22,159 nt of DNA, taken from a virus. The translations under genes and the position numbers were made by a program. The notes under the pieces are model-generated. The model was not told the DNA's origin. It saw nothing but the letters and a program-made list of their open reading frames with translations, and made no database searches. Of this stretch, positions 15,177-20,259 are shown one piece after another. Positions within the stretch are counted from its first letter, which is position 1. Every line of letters begins with the position of its first letter. The DNA lies in the IMG/VR virus record IMGVR_UViG_3300009164_000391, positions 1 through 22,159 of that record, one strand, 5' to 3'.

Positions 15177-15961
15177 GGAGCAGGTAGTAACCCGCCTTCA
15201 AAGAGGTAGGTTCCAAAATGCCCTAGAGATACCCACGGTGCAGCGTAGACCTTAAACCCTGCGTCTCTGGCTCTACGACAAAAGCCATAGTCTTCAGACA
15301 ACAGACGTTCATCTTCATCTATAAATACTGGGAAGTATTCGTAGATACGTTCTTGACCAAGTGTTAGGCTCAGGTCACGCACATCGTTCTTGTAGCTGGC
15401 TACGGACTTCTTCATCTTCTCAAAAACTCTGCGCTTGATAAGCATGAAGCCTGTGCCGCCATTCCATATCTCTACAGGTTTATCAATAGGCACAGTAACA
15501 GAGCCACTGTAGCCAACCAAATTAACAACCATAGAACCTGTGTAGTGCTTAAGTCTCTCAACGGGTACTCCTTCTTTTACAGCCTTGTGTACGCCTTCCC
15601 AACTAATTTCCTTCTTAGGATAGATACCGCAGATGATGTCCTTGTCAGCGTTGAGCATGGAGACAATATCTGCTGAGTTAAAGCGTATGTCTGCATCTAT
15701 AAACATCAAGTGTGTATAGGCAGGGTTTTTCATAAAGCCGTGGGCAAGGGCGTTGCGAGCACGCTGCACCAAGCTCTCGTTAAACATGGCTGTGTAGGAC
15801 ATGTCTATGTTGTTGGCTGTCATGGTGTTGGGCATGGACAGCAGTGACTGGGTGTAGTAACCCGTAGCCATACCGCCGTACATAGGGGTGGCAACAAAGA
15901 TGTGTGGTTTCTTTGCTTCCTTAACTGTTTTCTTGGCTACTGGCTCTTTCTTCTTTACCAT
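15173..15961 (-). CDS. Glycosyltransferase, GT-A fold
   Basis: A 262-residue protein with a good SD (AAGGAAC, 6 nt before ATG). After a Lys-rich leader, a Rossmann-like strand (PHIFVATPMYGG) starts at residue 19. FIDADIRF holds the D89-x-D91 motif that binds the metal and nucleotide-sugar. NGGTGFMLIKRRVF (about 167-180) and SEDYGFCRRARDAG (about 222-235, Glu/Asp at 223-224) are the usual acceptor-side and catalytic elements. No membrane segment, so it should act in the cytoplasm. In phages such enzymes may glycosylate phage DNA, virion proteins or host surface sugars; the substrate is not readable here. It is last in the leftward transcript, and its stop overlaps the convergent gene. Confidence 0.82.
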   Translation of the reverse strand: MVKKKEPVAKKTVKEAKKPHIFVATPMYGGMATGYYTQSLLSMPNTMTANNIDMSYTAMFNESLVQRARNALAHGFMKNPAYTHLMFIDADIRFNSADIVSMLNADKDIICGIYPKKEISWEGVHKAVKEGVPVERLKHYTGSMVVNLVGYSGSVTVPIDKPVEIWNGGTGFMLIKRRVFEKMKKSVASYKNDVRDLSLTLGQERIYEYFPVFIDEDERLLSEDYGFCRRARDAGFKVYAAPWVSLGHFGTYLFEGGLLPAP

Positions 15962-16119
15962 TTTTGTTCCTTGTTAGGTGTTGCAATAAAGGACATGCCA
16001 TCTTCGTATCCTGCTTGATAGGCTAAGTCCCAGAGTTGTTTCAGACTCATGTTGATGAGTTCTACGATATGTCTTCTATCCTCAGAACATACCTGTTTGT
16101 CTTCGCAGATTTCCTCCAT
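15955..16119 (-). CDS. Overlapping 54-aa hypothetical protein
   Basis: A minus-strand ORF from ATG 16119, preceded by GAGG with 7-nt spacing. It reads MEEICEDKQVCSEDRRHIVE, then LINMSLKQLWDLAYQAGYED. The first 19 codons overlap the end of the nuclease gene in another frame. The last seven bases overlap the glycosyltransferase start. A shorter start at ATG 16050 gives 31 aa (MSLKQLWDLAYQAGYEDGMS) but has no SD. The helix QLWDLAYQAGYEDG resembles short helices in other tiny phage proteins. It fills what would otherwise be a 100-nt gap. Function unknown. Confidence 0.5.
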   Translation of the reverse strand: MEEICEDKQVCSEDRRHIVELINMSLKQLWDLAYQAGYEDGMSFIATPNKEQKW

Positions 16120-16385
16120 CCGTGTACCTCTATTCGTATGTTTGCATCACGTACAAGAGCCAGTGTGTCTGACGCTTGTATCTTCTTAATCCTGTCGCTT
16201 ACCGCACTAGCTGTCACCTGCACGGCAAGGACTTCTCCTTTTCGTATGGCAAGGATGTCGCACCACCCCCAGAGGTCTTTCCTTTGTTTTGTAAAGGAGT
16301 TCCACTTCTCTACTATTTCGCAGTGGTAACCCTGCTCACGTAGATACGCTAGTGACCGCTGTGTGGGGGAGGTCTTAGTTGCCAT
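16062..16385 (-). CDS. PD-(D/E)XK / Holliday-resolvase-like protein
   Basis: A 107-residue protein coupled to the gene before it by TGATG. Its core RKDLWGWCDILAIRKGEVLA, followed by VQVTASAVSDRIKKI, has the shape of the archaeal-Hjr/VRR-NUC nuclease fold: Glu23 or Glu26 on the first helix/strand, Asp43 at the G-x-x-D position, and then a strand (VQVTA) where the usual E-x-K would be Q56-x-T58. The Asp is kept but the Glu and Lys are not, so either this is a subfamily with a migrated Lys (Lys67/68 follow) or it binds DNA without cutting. It lies in the recombination operon, so a role in resolving branched phage DNA is reasonable. Confidence 0.6.
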   Translation of the reverse strand: MATKTSPTQRSLAYLREQGYHCEIVEKWNSFTKQRKDLWGWCDILAIRKGEVLAVQVTASAVSDRIKKIQASDTLALVRDANIRIEVHGWRKSAKTNRYVLRIEDIS

Positions 16386-16702
16386 CAGAAGGGCACGTCG
16401 TCGTCAAAGCCATCACCACCAAATTTCTTATGTTTGACGGTGTTGTAAGACGGTGGCACTTCTTTGTCTCCACGCTCTTCCATCTTCTTTTTCTTGCTCC
16501 AGTTGTCCTCAGACAGAGAGAGCAAGTTGTAGCCTCGGCTGGTAGGTTTCTGCCAAGCAGCGAGTTTGAGTTTCTCGCCAGCTTTGTAGTCCATCTCTAG
16601 GACGATGAAGCCTTTAAAGTCAGGTGCTTTATCACCTTTCCTCTGTTCTTCTTCTTCCCAGTACATGACCCCTTTGCCGGGTTTCTCGTTATGTACGTTC
16701 AT
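16385..16702 (-). CDS. SSB-like protein with DDDVPF C-terminal tip
   Basis: A 105-residue protein from ATG 16702 with SD AAAGGAA (6 nt). The longer in-frame start at 16741 is rejected because it lacks an SD. Residues 8-68 look like a small beta domain (KPGKGVMYWEEEE, KAPDFKGFIVLEMDYKAGEK, LKLAAWQKPTSRGYNLLSLS). Residues 69-95 are a Lys-rich linker. The protein ends GFDDDVPF, nearly the DDDIPF tip with which bacterial SSB recruits recombination and replication partners. Next to an exonuclease and a RecT-like protein, a single-strand-binding or SSB-tip-mimic role is likely. It is shorter than E. coli SSB, and the OB fold is inferred. Confidence 0.6.
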   Translation of the reverse strand: MNVHNEKPGKGVMYWEEEEQRKGDKAPDFKGFIVLEMDYKAGEKLKLAAWQKPTSRGYNLLSLSEDNWSKKKKMEERGDKEVPPSYNTVKHKKFGGDGFDDDVPF

Positions 16703-16934
16703 ATTTTTCCTTTCTGTATGTGTACTGTGCAAATTCGGCACTGCCTTGTTTGACCATCGTGGTGTGGATGGGGTGTCCTTGTTTTCTAAGAACTTCTATG
16801 TGAGCTGCAAGTCTGAAACTTCCATAATGTTGCAGGGCATCTTTAGGAGTAAGTGGCCCTATTTCAGTAAGGTGTTTCAGAATATTGGCTCGCTGACTGC
16901 CGCTGCGGGTGATGGTGGGGGTTCCGACTTTGGG
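16689..16934 (-). CDS. Winged-helix (HTH_39-like) ORF with no ATG/GTG/TTG start
   Basis: An open frame that ends at TAA 16691-16689 and is bounded upstream by an in-frame TAA at 16970-16968. It encodes GTPTITRSGSQRANILKHLT, then EIGPLTPKDALQHYGSFRLA and AHIEVLRKQGHPIHTTMVKQ. The pattern ILxxLxxxGPLTPxDALxxYGxFRLAAxIxxLRxxGHxIxT is a clear phage winged-helix DNA-binding domain. No normal start codon lies before it. It could begin at ATT, ATC or CTG, or be a C-terminal extension of the RecT-like protein made by -1 frameshifting at CCCAAAG; the coordinates given start there. The SSB-like gene's SD lies in its last codons, so its translation would couple to that gene. The domain is very likely; the expression route is inferred. 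Confidence 0.65.
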   Translation of the reverse strand, partial: PKVGTPTITRSGSQRANILKHLTEIGPLTPKDALQHYGSFRLAAHIEVLRKQGHPIHTTMVKQGSAEFAQYTYRKEKYERT

Positions 16935-17749
16935 TTTGTGGACACGCCAGCCTCCGCTAATAGAGCTTTAATCTTTATCTTCTGAAAAGAATCTAGGCTC
17001 TCTAGCATGTCCATATTGCAAGCCTTGAGGCCATCTATCTTTTCTGCTTTGCCAGCATCGTCAAACTTGGTTGACTTGTAGATGCGTGCAATCATTTCAG
17101 CGTAGCCAGCTACCCATTCTTCTTTTGTGTGAAAAGCTGAGTAAGGTGCTTCTGTGTTGGGTAGATACAACTTGTACGCACCGTCCGCCTCTTCAATGCT
17201 CGGCGGTATCTCAGGCGTAGATACAGGTTCCACCCGCTCTGCCATGCCCATATCTTTGGGCGCTTGATTTCTAGGGGAATCAAAATCTTGCACCTCTTCT
17301 GGTGTGTAGACTCCGACAACGCAGCCGGGATATACAGAGCGTATGCCCTCCGATATGACTCTAGCCCTGAGCATAGCTCTTGGATAGTTCTTCCAGTTAT
17401 CCTTGTTGGCAATCCCGATAGCTTTTGCTTGCGCCAGACTCCAAGACACCTCAAGTGCGCCCCCTGACGGGTGGCTAAATAACCCCGTGACCTTATCATT
17501 TGTGTACTCCTTCCAGTTAACACTACCTCCTGCTTGCTGGAAACGAGCCAGCATTGCGTCTGCTTTCAACGCAGGTCTGCCTTGTATGACGTGGTAATCA
17601 CGCATAGCAACGGCGGGATGCAGACTCTCTGCTTGGCATAGCAACATGATTGCCATAGCCTCTTGTGGGTTCTTAAACCCGAACATCTTGCTAGATGCTG
17701 CGACTTCTGCCATTTGCTGAATGTCAGCGAGTGGGACGATATTAGACAT
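16877..17749 (-). CDS. RecT-like single-strand annealing protein
   Basis: A 290-residue protein from ATG 17749 with SD GGAG (7 nt); the frame is open further up but the upstream Met has no SD. The N-terminal 150 residues (PLADIQQMAEVAASSKMFGF, AMAIMLLCQAESLHPAVAMR, DYHVIQGRPALKADAMLARF, and a later RAMLRARVISEGIRSVYPG) match the phage family annotated as RecT-like. Such proteins anneal homologous single strands after a 5'-3' exonuclease has made 3' tails; a YqaJ-type exonuclease is two small genes upstream. Residues 160-220 are a Pro/Glu linker, 225-268 helical, and the end (KSEPPPSPAAAVSEPIF) is low complexity. That tail is replaced by a DNA-binding domain in the frameshift product (predicted 353 aa). 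Confidence 0.7.
   Translation of the reverse strand: MSNIVPLADIQQMAEVAASSKMFGFKNPQEAMAIMLLCQAESLHPAVAMRDYHVIQGRPALKADAMLARFQQAGGSVNWKEYTNDKVTGLFSHPSGGALEVSWSLAQAKAIGIANKDNWKNYPRAMLRARVISEGIRSVYPGCVVGVYTPEEVQDFDSPRNQAPKDMGMAERVEPVSTPEIPPSIEEADGAYKLYLPNTEAPYSAFHTKEEWVAGYAEMIARIYKSTKFDDAGKAEKIDGLKACNMDMLESLDSFQKIKIKALLAEAGVSTNPKSEPPPSPAAAVSEPIF
16928..16934 (-). promoter_or_regulatory. Candidate -1 frameshift slippery heptamer CCCAAAG
   Basis: In the RecT-like frame the codons are AAC CCA AAG TCG, so the site reads C CCA AAG, the canonical X XXY YYZ form. After a -1 slip the tRNAs re-pair with CCC and AAA. A GGAGG lies 16 nt upstream (dnaX-type stimulators sit nearer, about 10 nt). The -1 frame continues for 79 codons into the winged-helix domain. 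No strong downstream hairpin was seen. Confidence 0.4.
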
Positions 17750-17831
17750 GGAACTTCTCCAGTAAGGTGATGATGGTGTCAATGACAGAGCTGGCTGCCA
17801 TGATGTAGATTGCAAAGTCTGTGGTGGTCAT
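17742..17831 (-). CDS. 29-aa hydrophobic small protein
   Basis: ATG 17831 overlaps the stop of the previous gene (ATGA) and is preceded by AAGG at 7 nt. It reads MTTTDFAIYIMAASSVIDTI then ITLLEKFHV, and its stop overlaps the RecT-like start by 8 nt. It is a weakly hydrophobic helix. Overlaps at both ends and the SD favour a real small gene, but at this size it might only serve to couple translation. Confidence 0.45.
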   Translation of the reverse strand: MTTTDFAIYIMAASSVIDTIITLLEKFHV

Positions 17832-17995
17832 GATTTAGCCTTTCTGCCGGGCTTGGCTTTAGGTGTGCCGTCCTTCTTGACTCCGTAAGGTGCGTTCTCT
17901 AAAAGATAGACACGCTCTCTTAGGTCATCTATAAGTTTGTCAAGATACGTGATTGACTCTTCTAGGAGTTTGATACGATTGTTATTGAAAAACAT
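17828..17995 (-). CDS. 55-aa coiled-coil protein with basic tail
   Basis: Starts at ATG 17995, two bases after the exonuclease stop, with SD AAAGG at 6 nt. It reads MFFNNNRIKLLEESITYLDK, then LIDDLRERVYLLENAPYGVK. Residues 7-40 form a heptad helix, and residues 43-55 a Lys/Pro/Gly tail (KKDGTPKAKPGRKAKS). The basic tail suggests DNA contact, and the helix suggests dimerisation. It lies between the exonuclease and the annealing protein, so it may assist them. No family recognised. Confidence 0.6.
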   Translation of the reverse strand: MFFNNNRIKLLEESITYLDKLIDDLRERVYLLENAPYGVKKDGTPKAKPGRKAKS

Positions 17996-17997
17996 AT

Positions 17998-18897
17998 TTA
18001 ACCTTTCACTAGGAAACGGCGGGAGCCGGGAACCAGCACTTCAAACTGCCCGTAGATGTCAGGCATGGAGGACTGGAAGAGTTTGCTATCAAACTTCTTG
18101 CTAGGTTTGGCGTTCTTCCACGTAGCCAGCACTGTGCCCTCTATGGTGGTCAACGTAGCCTTGTCAGACATGTAGCCTTGTATAAGGGTCTGGAATTGCT
18201 CCTTACGCTCTTCTAGAGCCTTTATTTCCTTGTTGATGACAGCTAGGTAGCGACAAGCCTCTTCAACGCTTTGTGAGGCTGTTCTAGACTCTCCGTTATC
18301 TACGGGGTACATGAGCCTTACTTGGTCAGATGACTCAGGTGGAAGGGGGTTTTTAGAGAGAACTCGTGCCCACACTTCCGCCATCTGGACGATTAAATCC
18401 GTTTTTTGTTGCTCAGTAATGTGAAAAGGGCAGAGGAAGAACTCCTGACCACCAAATAGCACAGCCAGATACACTTTGTCCACACCGAATACTGTCGCCT
18501 CATGTACCAACTGAGCCATATCAGCAGCAGGAATGATTCCAGCCTCAGCGTCAAACTTATTACGGGTAGCAGCGTTGTAGTTTTTACACTCAACCAGTAT
18601 TGTTTTACCATCTTCTTTACCTGCAAAATCAAAATGTGAGCGTAGCCACGCCTCTTTAGGGTGGGTGAGGGATTCCTCTATCTTGGTGAGTTCTACCTTT
18701 AACTTGGCTTGTGCTAGTCTGCCAATGACGGGTTCCATCACATGACCCATCTGCACAGCCTCTACGTTAGAGAGGTCAGGAATGTCCATCATGCCCAGCT
18801 TGGTGAGGATGACTTCGTTGGCTTTTCCTTGGGCTACCTTGCGGGAGTCACCAGACCAGATAGCGGAGTTACGGGTTTCGGGTGTGAAGTCACTCAT
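17998..18897 (-). CDS. YqaJ/lambda-Exo-type recombination exonuclease
   Basis: A 299-residue protein with SD GAGGGAA overlapping the end of the preceding gene (ATGA). It shows the PD-(D/E)XK core of viral recombinases: QMGHVMEPVIGRLAQ (Glu55), SHFDFAG (Asp90) and LVECKNY (Glu103, Lys105), followed by the helix MAQLVHEATVFG that lines the active site. The C-terminal third is a helical extension with a coiled coil (EEACRYLAVINKEIKALEER). The enzyme should digest the 5' strand of duplex ends in the cytoplasm to give 3' tails for the RecT-like protein. Length and motif order fit the family. All key catalytic residues are present. Confidence 0.88.
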   Translation of the reverse strand: MSDFTPETRNSAIWSGDSRKVAQGKANEVILTKLGMMDIPDLSNVEAVQMGHVMEPVIGRLAQAKLKVELTKIEESLTHPKEAWLRSHFDFAGKEDGKTILVECKNYNAATRNKFDAEAGIIPAADMAQLVHEATVFGVDKVYLAVLFGGQEFFLCPFHITEQQKTDLIVQMAEVWARVLSKNPLPPESSDQVRLMYPVDNGESRTASQSVEEACRYLAVINKEIKALEERKEQFQTLIQGYMSDKATLTTIEGTVLATWKNAKPSKKFDSKLFQSSMPDIYGQFEVLVPGSRRFLVKG

Positions 18898-19079
18898 TCT
18901 GCTTCCCTCGCTTTCATCATTGCGTCTGCTATTTCGTAGGCCTGTGTTGGTATTTCTGAAAATAAACCATCGTTGTCAATCAGCGCTTGCATAGCCTTAG
19001 CCGCAAAGTAATCACGCAAGGTCATGCCTTGGAACTGTATAGCTGCGTTCATATTTGGAAATGCTGGGATATTAGTCAT
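18894..19079 (-). CDS. Small protein with GMTLRDYFAAKAMQ motif
   Basis: A 61-residue protein from ATG 19079 (SD AGAGG, 9 nt); GTG 19106 is an alternative start. It has a short Pro/Asn-rich N-terminus (MTNIPAFPNMNAAIQFQ), then GMTLRDYFAAKAMQALIDND, then a helix ending DAMMKAREAE. The GMTLRDYFAAKAxQ helix is very common in small early phage and prophage proteins, but no function is known to me. It overlaps both neighbours, which implies coupled translation with the exonuclease. Confidence 0.7.
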   Translation of the reverse strand: MTNIPAFPNMNAAIQFQGMTLRDYFAAKAMQALIDNDGLFSEIPTQAYEIADAMMKAREAE

Positions 19080-19284
19080 GGAGTTGTGCCTCTCTGTGGT
19101 TGTCACCCATCACGCCACACATGCCGTTAGCACGTCTCATGCTGGCGCAGTAGGGTAGGTCTGATATTTGGAGTGGTTCCCCTGTGACGGGGGAGATAGG
19201 CCGTTGATACCCGCAGTGTCCGAGTTCAAGGTTCGAGATTCCTTCTGCTAGAAGGAAATGGATACACGTCTTACAAAGTTTCAT
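19072..19284 (-). CDS. Small Cys-rich, probable zinc-binding protein
   Basis: A 70-residue protein starting at ATG 19284; the ATG at 19293 is too close to the AAAAGG SD. It has CKTC at 4-7, GHCGY (Cys24), YCASMR (Cys46) and MCG (Cys56), the C-x2-C...C...C...CG pattern of short phage zinc-ribbon-like proteins. The SD AAAAGG lies 9 nt before this ATG. It is the first gene after the strong leftward promoter at 19314-19344, so it should be expressed early. Its role is unknown; host-factor or DNA binding is typical of such proteins. Confidence 0.7.
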   Translation of the reverse strand: MKLCKTCIHFLLAEGISNLELGHCGYQRPISPVTGEPLQISDLPYCASMRRANGMCGVMGDNHREAQLHD

Positions 19285-19313
19285 AGGAAACATCCTTTTA
19301 AAGTTGAGATTGG

Positions 19314-19344
19314 ATTATACAGTTACATGATTATGCGGTGTCAA
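19314..19344 (-). promoter_or_regulatory. Strong sigma70-type leftward promoter
   Basis: On the minus strand, a perfect -35 TTGACA (19344-19339) and a perfect -10 TATAAT (19319-19314) are separated by 19 bp, two more than ideal. Transcription would start near 19307, giving a 23-nt leader before ATG 19284. It would drive the recombination operon to 15173. The -35 box includes the stop codon of the upstream 36-aa gene. Confidence 0.7.
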
Positions 19345-19451
19345 TATTTATCTATATCGTTTCTCCTTTTGATAGTTTCTAACAATTCATCTAACACCCA
19401 CACTATGAGTCCAGCAAGCATGGGTAGAAGGGCTAGGAATACGTAGTTCAT
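19341..19451 (-). CDS. 36-aa single-helix membrane protein
   Basis: ATG 19451 overlaps the previous stop (ATGA). It reads MNYVFLALLPMLAGLIVWVL, one membrane helix, then DELLETIKRRNDIDKY, a charged tail. The stop lies within the -35 hexamer of the strong promoter. The only SD is AAGG 12 nt away, so translation would depend on the upstream gene. Tiny single-TM phage proteins often act on the envelope (superinfection, lysis control); here unknown. Confidence 0.55.
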   Translation of the reverse strand: MNYVFLALLPMLAGLIVWVLDELLETIKRRNDIDKY

Positions 19452-19711
19452 GTGTTGACATAGCCTTGGGTATCGTCATCTTCCTCTACCCTTTTTGTGG
19501 GCGAGGGTGTGGGCAAAGTGTCTAACTGCATATTCTTTTCTAGTTCAGTTATGCGTTTAGCCATGTCTCTTACTATGTTTGTCAGGAGGTCTATTTCATC
19601 TAGTCTCTGGCGTTTGCGCCAGAGTGAGTCTTTTACTATCTCTTGTTTAACCTTGGACTGTCGTTCTAGGTCGTTAAACGCTTCATTCTCTTCTGGGGTC
19701 ATCAAGTCCAT
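19448..19711 (-). CDS. Small coiled-coil protein
   Basis: An 87-residue protein with a strong SD (AGGAG, 6 nt before ATG 19711). It is largely helical: PEENEAFNDLERQSKVKQEI, then RLDEIDLLTNIVRDMAKRIT continuing as a heptad coiled coil to about residue 60. A Thr/Pro linker and an acidic end (EEDDDTQGYVNT) follow. No enzyme motif. It overlaps both neighbours. The layout suits a small dimeric adaptor or regulator; no family recognised. Confidence 0.6.
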   Translation of the reverse strand: MDLMTPEENEAFNDLERQSKVKQEIVKDSLWRKRQRLDEIDLLTNIVRDMAKRITELEKNMQLDTLPTPSPTKRVEEDDDTQGYVNT

Positions 19712-19880
19712 TTATATCTCCTGTAAAGATAAGTGCTATCGTGATTAAGTAGACGGGAACATTCTTACCATCTTTCACTTGGTCTAGTAACTTACGTGCC
19801 TCGTCTGGGGTCATACCTACCTCTGTGGTGAGACGGGAACCCGTATCCGAATTCCCTAACTCTTTTTTTAATTTAGACAT
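19683..19880 (-). CDS. Small hypothetical protein (start uncertain)
   Basis: A 65-residue protein if it begins at ATG 19880. Alternative starts are ATG 19943 (86 aa) and ATG 19814 (43 aa, best SD: AGAGG at 5 nt). The conserved-looking part is MTPDEARKLLDQVKDGKNVP, then VYLITIALIFTGDI, a helix followed by a hydrophobic helix ending in TGD. I recall similar short phage proteins of unknown role. The longest version would place three DnaA-like boxes inside the coding region, so a later start is preferred. Its 3' end overlaps the next gene by 29 nt. Confidence 0.5.
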   Translation of the reverse strand: MSKLKKELGNSDTGSRLTTEVGMTPDEARKLLDQVKDGKNVPVYLITIALIFTGDINGLDDPRRE

Positions 19881-19904
19881 ACGCAGGTCACCCACAGACC
19901 TACC

Positions 19905-19935
19905 TGTGGATAACTTATGCACAATGTTATCAACA
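19905..19935. promoter_or_regulatory. Cluster of three DnaA-box-like sites
   Basis: TGTGGATAA (19905-19913) is the reverse complement of the E. coli consensus TTATCCACA. TTATGCACA (19915-19923) fits TTATNCACA. TTATCAACA (19927-19935) has one mismatch. Their spacings are 1 and 3 bp. A T/A-rich stretch (19861-19880) lies beside them and could be an unwinding element. Together they suggest host DnaA binds here, as an origin or as a regulator of the leftward genes. Confidence 0.6.
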
Positions 19936-20121
19936 ACCTGCATAACTGACTCTCGTTTATCTAGGCTAGGTAAAAGGGGTCAGACCTCCTTGATTACCTC
20001 CGACTTTGCTCTCACCCGAAAGATGCTCACTTAGGGATGACAATGGTCAGTTCGCCACGTTTATCTCACTTGGTCATCAGAACCGCATGAAGGGGTGGGT
20101 GATGCCCCCGACTAAGCCTAA

Positions 20122-20217
20122 ACGCACAATAAAAAAGCCACTTAAGTGACTACCCCTATCACGCCCCCGTAGAGACGGGGAGGGGTAATCGCTTAAATGG
20201 CCTTGCTTACTGTGCGT
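20122..20217. repeat. Long imperfect inverted repeat (~96 bp)
   Basis: The left arm runs from ACGCACA (20122) through GCCACTTAAGTGACTACCCCT (ending 20157). The right arm runs from AGGGGTAATCGCTTAAATGGC (starting 20181) to TGTGCGT (ending 20217). In the inner 21 bp of each arm 18 positions pair; one of the others is G-T. CCCCGT/ACGGGG (20165-20170, 20175-20180) around AGAG forms the tip, with a 7-nt bulge (20158-20164) on the left side only. Confidence 0.75.
20128..20151 (-). terminator. Rho-independent terminator of the right-hand operon
   Basis: On the minus strand, AGTCAC-TTAA-GTGGCT forms a 6-bp stem (one G-T pair) with a 4-nt loop, followed by TTTTTTATT. It lies about 110 nt after the last gene of the leftward ArdC unit. 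On the plus strand no T-run follows. It is nested in the left arm of the long inverted repeat. Confidence 0.6.
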
Positions 20218-20259
20218 GACTACAGTGGGACGAACTCTAGCAAAACCACTTGGGGTTTG

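Larger units (their letters stand above)
19944..20259. other. Gene-free region with repeats; candidate origin
   Basis: No convincing ORF on either strand. It contains a 9-bp direct repeat CGTTTATCT (19954-19962, 20058-20066), a repeated CTCACTT (20026-20032, 20065-20071), two ACCTCC motifs, the long inverted repeat at 20122-20217 and a terminator for the right-hand operon. The DnaA boxes adjoin its left edge. tRNA-like folds were looked for and not seen. Confidence 0.5.

Noticed and set aside
17750-17815. Upstream extension of the RecT-like protein (22 extra residues)
   Set aside because: No SD, and the extension overlaps the small ORF at 17742-17831. The ATG at 17749 has GGAG at 7 nt and gives the family-like N-terminus.
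19944-20259. Possible tRNA or small RNA in the gene-free stretch
   Set aside because: No cloverleaf or T-loop GGTTCRANYCC pattern could be built. Only the inverted repeat and terminator are supported.
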